From assembly GCF_009649685.1 (NCBI RefSeq), contig NZ_WJPK01000001.1, positions 1,554,760-1,618,759 of the forward strand: DNA of 64,000 nt, given 5' to 3'. Below, piece after piece: positions 8,984 through 18,350 of the stretch. Below the pieces are notes generated by a model. That model did no database searches. It was given only the letters and a program-made list of their open reading frames with translations, and was not told the origin of the DNA. The stretch comes from Flavobacteriaceae bacterium EG-1. GTDB lineage: Bacteria > Bacteroidota > Bacteroidia > Flavobacteriales > Flavobacteriaceae. Made by a program: the position numbers and the translations under genes. Positions within the stretch are counted from its first letter, which is position 1. Every line of letters begins with the position of its first letter.

Positions 8984-9985
8984 TTATCGTTTTATGGTGC
9001 CAGAAGTATCTCCATCCATTAAACTGATTACATTTTCCAAAGTAACCATATTAACATCTCCTGGCACAGTATGCTTAAGTGTACAAGCAGCAGAGGCAAA
9101 GTCTAACGCTCGTTCATCATCATAATGCAATAAGCCATAAATAATACCAGCAGCAAATGCATCACCGGTACCAACACGATCAATAACGTGAGTAATATTT
9201 AAAGTTTCGGTTTTAATATACTTATCGCCATTCCACATTTTACCTTGTATTTGTTGATGCGAGGCGCTTATGGACTTCCTGTTTTTACCAACAACTTTCT
9301 TAATTTTAGGAAAATTATCCATTAATTTTTTTGCTACCTGTCTAAATTTATCACCCTTCTCTCCTATCCCGAACATTTCTCGAATACCGCGACTACTAGT
9401 TATTACTATGTCACAATTCTTTACTAATTCGGGCATTACTTCTTGCATAGTTTTTCCGTATTTCCACATATTCTGTCTCGAATTAATATCACCAGAAACT
9501 TTTACTCCCATTTTGTTTGCTGTCTTTATTGCATCCAAACAAGCCATTGCCGCACCATCGGAAATAGCCGGAGTAATTCCAGTCCAATGAAACCAATCTG
9601 CATCTTTAAGTATATGTTCCCAATTAATCATGGAAGGTTGTATTAACGAAAAAGAAGATCCTTCTCTTTCGTAAATAACTTCACTAGATCTATGTACGGC
9701 TCCTTTCTGTAAAAAATATTTCCCTAGCATATCATCGCCATAAAAAACATGTTCTGTACTCAACCAATGTTTTCGTAAAAATTGTGTAGCTGCTTTTCCT
9801 AAGGCGTTATCAGGAAATCGAGTAACATGGGCAGCCTTCATTCCGAGATACCCACAAGAAATTGCAACATTAGCCGCACCACCACCATAAACTAAATCAA
9901 ATGAAGTAGCCTGAGAAAACATCGAATTTCCCGGTGGCGATAATCGCATCATTACTTCTCCAAATGTTATTACTTTTTTCGCCAT
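8984..9985 (-). CDS. kdgK: PfkB sugar kinase, probable 2-keto-3-deoxygluconate kinase
   Basis: This 333-residue PfkB kinase opens with the KdgK-like ITFGEVMMRLSPPG. It carries the substrate-binding YGGGAANVAIS at residues 33-43 and the catalytic/anion-hole motif DRVGTGDAFAAG near residue 270. KDG kinase phosphorylates 2-keto-3-deoxygluconate, the common intermediate of uronate and alginate breakdown. The assignment is supported by the PL6 alginate lyase two genes upstream on the same strand. It starts 57 nt after the GSDH-cytochrome gene. The neighbouring KDPG aldolase and DEH reductase expected for the full pathway are not in this window. Confidence 0.82.
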   Translation of the reverse strand: MAKKVITFGEVMMRLSPPGNSMFSQATSFDLVYGGGAANVAISCGYLGMKAAHVTRFPDNALGKAATQFLRKHWLSTEHVFYGDDMLGKYFLQKGAVHRSSEVIYEREGSSFSLIQPSMINWEHILKDADWFHWTGITPAISDGAAMACLDAIKTANKMGVKVSGDINSRQNMWKYGKTMQEVMPELVKNCDIVITSSRGIREMFGIGEKGDKFRQVAKKLMDNFPKIKKVVGKNRKSISASHQQIQGKMWNGDKYIKTETLNITHVIDRVGTGDAFAAGIIYGLLHYDDERALDFASAACTLKHTVPGDVNMVTLENVISLMDGDTSGTIKR

Positions 9986-10042
9986 AGAATATTTCTTTTT
10001 TTATGGAAATAATATGTTTTAATTATCATGCGACCAATTAAA

Positions 10043-11707
10043 TTATAAGGTTCGACTGTTTCTAATCACTTCTATTTCCTTTACACTTATCGAGTCCGTA
10101 TAATCATTAGCGGTTAATCGAATAAAATTCAACAAATCTTTTAACTCATTATTTGATAGCCCCACTGCAAAACCTGGCATAATCTCATTATACTTTTTTC
10201 CTTTCACCTCTATTTCTCCCGACATTCCAAATAGTACGGTCTCAATAAGTTTTGTTTTATCGGCTACCGTTTTGGTGCCTATTAATGGTGGGGCAAAATC
10301 AGGTATGCCCTGACCCTGTTTCATATGGCATGATACGCAATTATTATTGTACACGAACATTCCATTAGCATCGTTCCCACTCTTTGCTTGCACGAACATT
10401 TCAATAGGTTTACTATCTTCAGTTAGAACCTTTAAATCTTTAAAATTTTCCTCCTCACTTTCATGAATCACTGAAATTTTCAAAACGCGATCATTACCAT
10501 TTTCAGGCACGTTTTCGTACATCCATCCATACCTACCAATATGCCAATCGGAATTACTTGTAATTAAATATACATCACCCTTAGGTGATACGCATAAATC
10601 TCTAAATCGTCCAAACTGTTTCTGCAAATAAATTCTTTCATTAATAATACGCTCTCCCGATTTATCCAATTCTAATAACCAAAGTGAGCGGCCTTTTAGG
10701 GTTGTTAACATTAAATTGTTTTTCCATTCAGGAATTGCTGGATTATTATAATAATCTAAACCTGCTGGTGCTATTGTAGGTGTCCACTTATAAATAGGTT
10801 CGGTTACTGTAACTGTATCGCAAAAGGTCATTTCATTATCTTTATCGCAACAACCTTCGACAAAAGGCCAACCATAATTTCCACCAGGTTGAATTAGGTT
10901 TATCTCATCATCATTATCCGGTCCATGTTCAGATGAGTAAATTTTTCCATTTGCAGAGACAAGTCCTTGTGGATTCCGATGTCCCATGGAGTAGAAATAA
11001 TTATCAGGTATTGGGTTGTCTTTAGGTACGCTACCATCAAGGTTTATTCGAAGTACTTTACCTGGTAGGCTTGTTTCTGATTGGGCATTTCGCGAATTTG
11101 CCACATCACCAATAGAAAATAATAGTTTATGATCATCGCTAATCGTAAGCCTAGAACCATTATGTCCCCTAGAACCAGGTATTTCATGAAAAATAGATTC
11201 TGGTTCTATTAGAGTATCGTTTTCATTGGAATATGTATATCGTACCAGTCTTGATTTAACATAATTTGGTTTACCTCTATCATCAAATACATCAGTCGAC
11301 GTAGAATCTACATATGTGTAATGCAAGTAAACATAAGGATTACTAGTGAAATCTGGGTGCAATACCAAACCCAGTAATCCTGGTGTATAACCTTCTGAAT
11401 AAACTTCCTTTATATTCAGCACTTTTTTCACCGACCCAGAATTTGGATCCATGCGTAGCACGTTCCCTTTTTTTTCAGTAAACCACAAATAATCATCACC
11501 ACCCCAAGTAACCTCCCAAGGTTGAACTAAATCACGTTCCAATTCACTTACTAATAATTTTGTTTCTGCCAATTCAATAATAAACTGTGGTTTTTCAAAA
11601 GATGGTCTTCTGTAAAGTTCTGAATTGTTACAACTAGCGTATAAAAAAAGCAAACATAGCACAACAATGTTATTCAATCTCCTATGCCAAAAATGTGCTA
11701 AATTCAT
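10043..11707 (-). CDS. GSDH-type PQQ-dependent sugar dehydrogenase fused to cytochrome c, lipoprotein
   Basis: This 554-residue exported lipoprotein has a hydrophobic signal peptide ending in LYASC. Residues of about 40-410 form a glucose/sorbosone-dehydrogenase beta-propeller (PWEVTWGGDDYLWFTEKKG; SRGHNGSRLTISDD; SSEHGPDNDDEINLI; GGNYGWPFVEG). The last 110 residues are a class I cytochrome c with the haem motif CVSCH near residue 457 and a distal MPGFAVGLSNNEL. A quinoprotein with its own haem domain would oxidise a sugar and pass electrons to the respiratory chain. It is 5 nt downstream of the alginate lyase gene, so it belongs to that operon. The substrate is unknown, but an aldose or uronate-derived sugar fits. 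Confidence 0.88.
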   Translation of the reverse strand: MNLAHFWHRRLNNIVVLCLLFLYASCNNSELYRRPSFEKPQFIIELAETKLLVSELERDLVQPWEVTWGGDDYLWFTEKKGNVLRMDPNSGSVKKVLNIKEVYSEGYTPGLLGLVLHPDFTSNPYVYLHYTYVDSTSTDVFDDRGKPNYVKSRLVRYTYSNENDTLIEPESIFHEIPGSRGHNGSRLTISDDHKLLFSIGDVANSRNAQSETSLPGKVLRINLDGSVPKDNPIPDNYFYSMGHRNPQGLVSANGKIYSSEHGPDNDDEINLIQPGGNYGWPFVEGCCDKDNEMTFCDTVTVTEPIYKWTPTIAPAGLDYYNNPAIPEWKNNLMLTTLKGRSLWLLELDKSGERIINERIYLQKQFGRFRDLCVSPKGDVYLITSNSDWHIGRYGWMYENVPENGNDRVLKISVIHESEEENFKDLKVLTEDSKPIEMFVQAKSGNDANGMFVYNNNCVSCHMKQGQGIPDFAPPLIGTKTVADKTKLIETVLFGMSGEIEVKGKKYNEIMPGFAVGLSNNELKDLLNFIRLTANDYTDSISVKEIEVIRNSRTL

Positions 11708-11712
11708 ATTGC

Positions 11713-14028
11713 CTAATACATCAATTTTAAAGGAAGGTTTTGTTCTACAATCAATTCACCAGAATTTTCAATTGTATTTTCAGTATGTCTGTTATTTTTG
11801 GCTCCCCAAAGTCTAGCCACTTGGTTTACTTTGTTATTCTTAAAAGTATTATTAGATAAGTCAACATTTACAATTCCATACGTATTGAGTAAAATTCCGT
11901 TTTCCTCAGTTGCTCCACAATTTATAAAACTACAACCTTTAACCACGAGGTTTCCCCCTATCGTAGATTCATCATAGCCACCACGATAATAGTCAATAAC
12001 ATTTTTATTAACGCTATCAAATTCAGTATTTACAATAATAACGTTTTCTGCATTATAATCACCTTTGTCATCATCCTCAGCTGAAAGTTCCAAACCATTA
12101 TTGCAATTTTTGATTACTGAAGAATCAAATTTTATCAACCCTGAAAATGAAAATTTATATGCTTTTAAAACATAGTCAAAATTTTTAATTTCAGAATCTA
12201 CCACATCCAATTTATAATGATTGGACATATTTTCTTTTAAGGTAGCAAAGGCAAAATTTTCACCATTACCCATTAAAGAAATAGATTTTAGTTTAAGTTC
12301 TCCTTTGGGATTCATTTCAAACAAAGGAGTTCCAGTATTTCCTTTATAAAAAATATGAGCTCTTTTTGTTGAATCTATAGATGTAACAATAAGTCTTTTA
12401 TTAATTTTTATTGAGGAATCAATTTCATAGTTAGCCGAATTTAATTCAATAACATCTCCATTTTCAGAATTATTAATCGCCGCTACCAATTCCTCCGATG
12501 TATTTACCGTATGGGTTTTCGAATCTCCATTATCGGAAGAAGAATCATACCATTCAGGACCATATTGAGACATGTCCATAATATGTGGTTTCTCACCTAC
12601 TACCCCATTTGTTGCTCCTATACTATTGTTGGTGTTTCTAATATTACCAAATATATCATTGGTAATTAAATCAAATTCAAATCCATTATATATGGGTATA
12701 TCCGAAAAATTACTAGATGGAATCCAAATAAATTCTTCCAATTCAGTCAATTCAAAATCTTTTTCAATTAGTCCTTCGACACCTCTGAATTCACGTCCTT
12801 GATTATTAATAATGTTACTCTTGAAATCGATACCATTAATAGAATCATGCCTAACAATCGGTGACTCATCTGCACTTTTATTACTTATTATATTATTCGC
12901 TACAATAGTTCTAATAGGAGTTTCTGAACGAATTTCAGAAGCAGGTAACACATCTTTCTGATCAATATTTGATCCTACTCCAAACTGCCAAGGCGAAGAA
13001 CAATTTACCCAAGTATTATAGGCAACAACAACATCTGTTACTTGAAAATATCTATTAATTGTAGGTCGTCGAATTCCATTCATTACAGCAAGTGGTGCTC
13101 TAAAGGTATCTCCTTGTAAATTGTAGAAATAATTATTTGTCACCCAATGACCATTTCCTATTAATCTTACCCCTCCAACAAAACTAGAATTTTCATCACC
13201 AATAAAATAATTACCATCAACGATACAAAAATTGCCATGTCTCGTTACTAAAGAGCCTTCACTTTTAAAGAAAACATTATTCCTAAATTCATTAAAATTT
13301 GTTTTACTCGAAATAACTTCAACTTCACCATTACATTTTTCAAAAAAATTATTAGACACCAAAGTATGACTTGGAACCATTGAAGTACTACTCGTTCCTA
13401 GTTGAATAGTTTCACCACTTGGTCCACCCTTTGGAGGTCTTGGCCCAAAATGATTATTATTTATTTTATGGTAATTTTTTATGCTTTGATTACCGGCAAG
13501 GTTAATTCTAACAGTTGGTCCTTTGTTCGTTTTACCGCTGATGTAACAATGATCTAATTGATTATATCTACCTTTAAATAAAACCCATAAATCAGACATA
13601 TTACGTTGCGCTTTATTAAAATCTTTTATAACACAATTTGTTACTCTACTATTATTTGCAACAGTATCATTATTAAGGTAAAACTGTATTACAGATTCGG
13701 AAGGCGAAGCTCCATTTGTAAAATAAAGTCCATCTACAACTAGATATTCTCCACCTAATTTCAAGTCCGATTGACCCTGTATAAAAACCTTACCCGGAGT
13801 TTCTGCTCGTAAAGTAATCTTTTGATTCTCTGTACCCTTTCCAAAAAATTTAATTTGAACATCTTTCCAAACACCGTTTTTCAAAACAATTTCTGTACCT
13901 GGATTTGCTTCTTCTATAGCTTTATTTAATGCATCAATATTTTCTACCAGAATTCCTTTTGAACTTCTATCACTACCACAAGAAAAAAGTAGGAACGAAA
14001 TGACAATTATTAGCAAATTATTTTTCAT
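11713..14028 (-). CDS. PL6 family alginate lyase, lipoprotein
   Basis: This 771-residue protein has a lipoprotein signal (LLFSC, Cys17) and a right-handed parallel beta-helix of the chondroitinase-B/PL6 type. The catalytic Lys and Arg can be placed at K242 (VISSKTN) and R263 (VTRHGN), with the same 21-residue separation as K250/R271 of chondroitinase B. ETIQLGTSS and the NEFRNNVFFKSEGS segment are typical of PL6 alginate lyases. The C-terminal 270 residues form a second beta-helix-like region (THTVNTSEELVAAINNSENG). It is the first gene of an operon with a KDG kinase, so beta-elimination of alginate at the cell surface or in the periplasm is the best reading. The upstream 18-bp palindrome probably controls it. 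Confidence 0.9.
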   Translation of the reverse strand: MKNNLLIIVISFLLFSCGSDRSSKGILVENIDALNKAIEEANPGTEIVLKNGVWKDVQIKFFGKGTENQKITLRAETPGKVFIQGQSDLKLGGEYLVVDGLYFTNGASPSESVIQFYLNNDTVANNSRVTNCVIKDFNKAQRNMSDLWVLFKGRYNQLDHCYISGKTNKGPTVRINLAGNQSIKNYHKINNNHFGPRPPKGGPSGETIQLGTSSTSMVPSHTLVSNNFFEKCNGEVEVISSKTNFNEFRNNVFFKSEGSLVTRHGNFCIVDGNYFIGDENSSFVGGVRLIGNGHWVTNNYFYNLQGDTFRAPLAVMNGIRRPTINRYFQVTDVVVAYNTWVNCSSPWQFGVGSNIDQKDVLPASEIRSETPIRTIVANNIISNKSADESPIVRHDSINGIDFKSNIINNQGREFRGVEGLIEKDFELTELEEFIWIPSSNFSDIPIYNGFEFDLITNDIFGNIRNTNNSIGATNGVVGEKPHIMDMSQYGPEWYDSSSDNGDSKTHTVNTSEELVAAINNSENGDVIELNSANYEIDSSIKINKRLIVTSIDSTKRAHIFYKGNTGTPLFEMNPKGELKLKSISLMGNGENFAFATLKENMSNHYKLDVVDSEIKNFDYVLKAYKFSFSGLIKFDSSVIKNCNNGLELSAEDDDKGDYNAENVIIVNTEFDSVNKNVIDYYRGGYDESTIGGNLVVKGCSFINCGATEENGILLNTYGIVNVDLSNNTFKNNKVNQVARLWGAKNNRHTENTIENSGELIVEQNLPLKLMY

Positions 14029-14460
14029 GATCTCTGATAATGTAAGTATTATGGACTCCTGTATTTCTCTAAAGAAACGGAAGAAGTTCCAATTAAACTA
14101 TAAATAACGAACTATTCAATATCATTATTAATAACAAATAGTCTATTGTGTTTTTACAAACTAAATTGGTTAACCAATTTGCAATTTAATAAAATAACGC
14201 GGTTATTCAATTTTTAAGAACAGCATTATTTAGACTACTTAAATTTCAAAAAACATTAAAATATACTAGTATGAGTAAAAATTAAATATGCTTCGACAGA
14301 TTTAGGTTGTTAAAGGTGTAATGATAAATATTTAAAAGATAAGAATATTACACAATGATTATCATAATTTTAAAAAAATAATAGCAAAGTAAATATCCTA
14401 GCTGACAATAAATTTACTATTTCTTTTATTCTTAATTAATCGAAGTACGATATGGGTTTG
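14029..14460. other. Intergenic control region of the alginate operon
   Basis: This 432-nt AT-rich region separates the alginate operon (which starts at 14028) from the 3' end of tesB. It contains the 18-bp palindrome at 14163-14180 and, 3' of it on the minus strand, a TTTG and then a TATTTG element spaced roughly like a Bacteroidota promoter. Nothing else recognisable was found between 14200 and 14460. Confidence 0.5.
14163..14180. promoter_or_regulatory. Perfect 18-bp palindrome, UxuR/ExuR-like operator
   Basis: AAATTGGTTAACCAATTT is an exact palindrome about 135 nt upstream of the alginate lyase start. It has the TGGTnnACCA core of FCD-type GntR regulators, and it resembles the AAATTGGTATACCAATTT consensus I know for the uronate regulators UxuR/ExuR. 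That fits an operon for alginate/KDG breakdown. The cognate regulator is not in this window. Confidence 0.65.
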
Positions 14461-15321
14461 CTAAATACTTTGACGCATTAAACCTTCTTGCGCAACTGAA
14501 GCCACTAAAACACCTTTTCTATCAAATACACTACCTCTTGCAAATCCTCGAGAATTGGAAGCACTTGGACTATCCATACTATACAACAACCAATTTTGAA
14601 TGTCAAAATCTCTGTGAAACCAGATAGCATGGTCCAAACTAGCATAAAAAGTATCCCCTTTATTTAGTTTCTCCCGATGCGGCAAAGTTGCCGTAGTTAA
14701 TAAATTGTAATCTGAAGCATAAGCCAATAATTGATGCTGCATTGGCAAACTAATTTCGGCTTTTTTCGAAATTCGGAACCAGGTATTAAAAAACGGGGAA
14801 CCATTCTCAATTAATTGGGTTGTAAATTTTTCTACCGGTTTAAAATCAAACACTTTAGGCTGTATAGCTTTAAGTTTATTATATGCATCAGGAAATAGCT
14901 CTTTAATTTCTTCCAATTGCTCAAGGCTAGTTGTTAATTTCTCTGGAGGAATTAAATTGGGCATAGGAAACTGATGATTTACTCCTTCTGACTTTACCTG
15001 AAATGAAGCCGCCATGTTAAAAATAGCCTTGCCATTTTGTTTGGCCACTACCCTTCGCGTAGTAAAACTACCTCCGTTTCTAATGGTATCAACTTCATAT
15101 CGAATCGGATATTTTAAATCTCCACCTAAAATAAAATAGCCATGCAGCGAATGTGCAATTCGTTCTTCAGGAACTGTTTGATAGGCCGCATGTAAAGATT
15201 GTGCTAATACTTGCCCTCCAAATACTCTTCCCCAAGGTGCTTTATAATTTTCTCCTTCATATGTGGTTTCATCGATTCTTTTAAGAGTTATTAACTCTAT
15301 CAATTCCTTAATTGTTTGCAT
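14461..15321 (-). CDS. tesB: Acyl-CoA thioesterase II
   Basis: This 286-residue double-hotdog thioesterase hydrolyses acyl-CoA to free fatty acid and CoA. Family features include the N-terminal RVFGGQVLAQSLHAA, the GDLKYPIRYEVDTIR strand, YASDYNLLTTA (catalytic Asp region), ASLDHAIWFHRDFD, and the C-terminal SVAQEGLMR with the catalytic Gln. Length matches E. coli TesB (286). It is divergent from the Crp/Fnr regulator across a 331-nt gap and next to the acyl-CoA catabolic cluster, so recovery of CoA during fatty-acid oxidation is a likely role. Confidence 0.92.
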   Translation of the reverse strand: MQTIKELIELITLKRIDETTYEGENYKAPWGRVFGGQVLAQSLHAAYQTVPEERIAHSLHGYFILGGDLKYPIRYEVDTIRNGGSFTTRRVVAKQNGKAIFNMAASFQVKSEGVNHQFPMPNLIPPEKLTTSLEQLEEIKELFPDAYNKLKAIQPKVFDFKPVEKFTTQLIENGSPFFNTWFRISKKAEISLPMQHQLLAYASDYNLLTTATLPHREKLNKGDTFYASLDHAIWFHRDFDIQNWLLYSMDSPSASNSRGFARGSVFDRKGVLVASVAQEGLMRQSI

Positions 15322-15652
15322 CTAATTCTTTTAATCAGAACCTAAAAATACTACTTTACACATGAAACAAAAACTAGGGGATAATTTATATGAAAACCAT
15401 AAATGTAGATAATGAATTATCTAAGTTTTAAATTTTTAAAACAATAATTATTGCAAAACCACACCAAAGTAAACAATAAGTATTATTAGATAATTTAAAC
15501 AAAGAAGTAGCACCATAATTAATGGTTCAGCGTAAAAATGATTAAACTAGTGTATTTAATTGCACTAATTTTCTTAATACGGCAAATAATCCAAGTACAT
15601 TTTTTTAATCAAAATTCTTATTTTTATAACGTCCCAAATCGTACATTTAATA
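15322..15652. other. Divergent intergenic region tesB / Crp-Fnr regulator
   Basis: This 331-nt AT-rich gap should contain back-to-back promoters for tesB (minus) and the Crp/Fnr-type gene (plus). I saw no palindrome of useful length, no RNA gene and no supported small ORF. Confidence 0.4.
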
Positions 15653-16252
15653 ATGACTACTTCCAATTCAGAAGATTATATTAAAAATCTCAAAAACAAA
15701 ATTCTTTCATATGCGTTTGTTGATGAAGACCAACTAAATTATTGGCTGTTATCTTATAAAAAAATTGAAGTAAAAAAAGGAGAAGCATTAATTTCACCAG
15801 GACAAATAGTAGACCATTTTTACTATGTTGCTAAAGGATGTATTTATTATTATAAATTAGAAGATGGTGAGCAGAAAGTATTAGAGTTTTATACTGAAGA
15901 TATTTTTTTTACAGATTTACCTGCTTATGTAAAAGAAACCCCTTCCGAGTTTTACTTGAGAGCTACAGAAGAAACAATAGTTTATGCAATTTTAAAATCT
16001 GACGGTGAAAATTCTTTTAAAAATTCGCACCAATTAGAACGTTTTGGTCGACTTTCAATGCAGGAGGCCTTTATGAAAGTACTTACCAGAGTTGAACGTA
16101 TAAGTAATAGAAGTAATGAAGAACGATACCTTCGTTTATTAGAGAAACGACCAGACTTAATTCAAAGGGTACCACAATATTTAATAGCATCATATTTAGG
16201 ACTTACTCCTGTTGGACTTTCCAAAATTCGAAAACGATTAAGCAAATCGTAG
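15653..16252 (+). CDS. Crp/Fnr family transcriptional regulator
   Basis: This 199-residue protein has an N-terminal cyclic-nucleotide-binding-like beta roll (residues about 20-110, including KGEALISPGQIVDHFYYVA). A dimerisation helix follows, then a short C-terminal winged helix (RVPQYLIASYLGLTPVGLS). The recognition helix ends in SKIRKRL. There are no Cys residues arranged for an iron-sulfur cluster, so it is not a classical FNR. It precedes the acyl-CoA catabolic cluster by about 160 nt on the same strand and is a candidate regulator of it. The ligand is unknown. Confidence 0.85.
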   Translation: MTTSNSEDYIKNLKNKILSYAFVDEDQLNYWLLSYKKIEVKKGEALISPGQIVDHFYYVAKGCIYYYKLEDGEQKVLEFYTEDIFFTDLPAYVKETPSEFYLRATEETIVYAILKSDGENSFKNSHQLERFGRLSMQEAFMKVLTRVERISNRSNEERYLRLLEKRPDLIQRVPQYLIASYLGLTPVGLSKIRKRLSKS

Positions 16253-16356
16253 CACATAGAATTATTAAAATTTCTAGGAAAAAATTTTAGTAAATTTATT
16301 TTTTTACCCTTACAATTATTGAATTGACAAAATTTTAACTATATATTATTTTTTTA

Positions 16357-16370
16357 TTAAACTGGTTTAA
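16357..16370. promoter_or_regulatory. Inverted repeat upstream of acyl-CoA dehydrogenase, possible operator
   Basis: TTAAAC-TG-GTTTAA is a perfect 6-bp inverted repeat about 60 nt upstream of the first acyl-CoA dehydrogenase gene. Its position suits a regulator binding site for the catabolic cluster, and the adjacent Crp/Fnr gene is a candidate. A repeat made mostly of A and T has a real chance of being accidental. Confidence 0.35.
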
Positions 16371-16427
16371 TGAGTTTAAGGTAGATTAATTTTAAATTGT
16401 CATACACCAATTACAATGATAAATTAT

Positions 16428-18242
16428 ATGGCAAATCAATATGTAGATCTAAGAACACTTAAATTCTTATTGTATAAAGTACATAATGTACAAGAAATTT
16501 TAGAACTAGAACGATATGCAGAATATGATAAGGAGTCAATAGAAATGTTATTGAATTCTGTCAAAGATTTTTCAGATAAAGAACTTTTTCCCTATTTCAG
16601 AGAGATGGATGAAAAACCAGCCTATTATAAAAACGGTGAAATTGTTGTACATCCTCAGGTAAATAAATACATGAAAGCTGCGGGTGAAATGGGCATTATT
16701 GCAGGATCTTTCACTTATGAAGAAGGTGGTATGCAATTACCGCAAATGGCACTACATGCTTCAGTTTTTATTCAAGAAGCGGCTAACAATAATTTACCAG
16801 GATACGTTGGTTTAACGGTAGGATCCGCAGAATTAATAACGCATTTTGGCAATAAAGAACTTAACAGAATCTACGTGCCTAAAATGCTTGAAGGTATTTG
16901 GGGTGGTACCATGTGTTTAACTGAGCCCCAGGCTGGTAGTTCATTATCAGATATTCTTACTTCAGCAACCCCAGATGGAGATTCATATAAAATAAATGGT
17001 CAAAAGATATTTATTTCTGGAGGTGATTACCAAGGAGCTGAAAATATAGTACACTTAGTTTTAGCCCGAATTAAGGGAGCACCAGCTGGGACTAAAGGAA
17101 TTTCTCTTTTTGTGGTACCAAAAAAAAGACCAACAGTTGAAGGAGGATTAGCCAGAAATGACGTAACCACAGTTGCTGATTTTCAAAAAATGGGTCAACG
17201 CGGATATTGTACAACACACTTATTTTTTGGTGACAATGATGACTGCATCGGATGGCTTGTAGGCGAACCGCATCAAGGCCTCAAATATATGTTCTTAATG
17301 ATGAATGGAGCAAGAATTGGGGTTGGCAGAGGGGCCGCCGCTATTGCAACTGCAGCTTACCAAGCTTCATTGAATTATGCAAATGAAAGACCCCAAGGGC
17401 GTAAATTGACAAGTACCGGTAAGAAAAATGCCAATGAATCACAAACTCTTATTATTAATCATGCAGACGTACGAAGAATGTTATTCCTTCAAAAAGCAAT
17501 TTCAGAAGGTTCATTAAGTCTAATTCTTTTAGCAGCAAAATACCATGATATTTCTTTAGCGAGTACTAATAAAGAGGAACGTGAAAAGTATAAACTTTTG
17601 CTTGAAATAATGACGCCAGTGGTAAAAACTTATCCATCAGAAATGGGCCGAGTAGCTGTAGATAATGGTGTTCAAGTATTAGGTGGATATGGTTTTTGTT
17701 CCGATTATATTTTACAGCAGTATTTAAGAGATATTAGAATTTTTGCACTTTATGAAGGTACTACCGGTATTCAATCTCAAGATTTATTGGGTAGAAAAAT
17801 ATCCATGAACAATGGTAAAGCTCTAAAATTGGTTTTAGCCGAGATAAAGAACACTATAGAGGCTAGTTTAGAATACGAATCTTTAGTACCATATGCTAAT
17901 AAATTAACAGACAAATTAGAATTGACACAGGAGGTATTAAAATCATTAATGGGCTTTACCATGAAAGGCGATTTTGAACGCTTTTTAGCTGATGCCACTC
18001 CTTTTATGGAATTTTTTAGTAATATTTTAATTGGTTGGTTATGGTTAGATATTGCTAAAGTTGCTCAAAATGCGATAGAAACTGAAAACAAAGAAAATCA
18101 CCCTGATTTCTATAAAAGTAAAATTCATACCATGCAATTTTACTTTAAATATGAATTACCCAAAACTACAGGATTGGCCGAAATTCTAATGGATAATAAA
18201 CAGGCTTTGACCATAGGTACAGATAAAGAAGTCTTTATTTAA
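16428..18242 (+). CDS. Acyl-CoA dehydrogenase with C-terminal extension
   Basis: This protein of about 604 residues has an N-terminal helical domain, the FAD/substrate segment CLTEPQAGSSLSDI, a middle beta domain, and a C-terminal four-helix domain ending near residue 450 (QVLGGYGFCSDYILQQYLRD, YEGTTGIQSQDLLG). It then has about 120 extra residues, as in the AcdC-type family of roughly 600-residue acyl-CoA dehydrogenases. It should introduce a trans-2 double bond into acyl-CoA. I prefer ATG at 16428 (MANQYVD); the ATG at 16416 adds only four residues. It opens the plus-strand catabolic cluster. Confidence 0.9.
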   Translation: MANQYVDLRTLKFLLYKVHNVQEILELERYAEYDKESIEMLLNSVKDFSDKELFPYFREMDEKPAYYKNGEIVVHPQVNKYMKAAGEMGIIAGSFTYEEGGMQLPQMALHASVFIQEAANNNLPGYVGLTVGSAELITHFGNKELNRIYVPKMLEGIWGGTMCLTEPQAGSSLSDILTSATPDGDSYKINGQKIFISGGDYQGAENIVHLVLARIKGAPAGTKGISLFVVPKKRPTVEGGLARNDVTTVADFQKMGQRGYCTTHLFFGDNDDCIGWLVGEPHQGLKYMFLMMNGARIGVGRGAAAIATAAYQASLNYANERPQGRKLTSTGKKNANESQTLIINHADVRRMLFLQKAISEGSLSLILLAAKYHDISLASTNKEEREKYKLLLEIMTPVVKTYPSEMGRVAVDNGVQVLGGYGFCSDYILQQYLRDIRIFALYEGTTGIQSQDLLGRKISMNNGKALKLVLAEIKNTIEASLEYESLVPYANKLTDKLELTQEVLKSLMGFTMKGDFERFLADATPFMEFFSNILIGWLWLDIAKVAQNAIETENKENHPDFYKSKIHTMQFYFKYELPKTTGLAEILMDNKQALTIGTDKEVFI

Positions 18243-18350
18243 AATACTGTAGTAACTATAAACTGATGTACTGCCAAAAAAATAAATAAAGTACACCATT
18301 TATTCATTCAGTATCAAAAAAAAATAACAAAAAGCAACCTACAAAATAAT

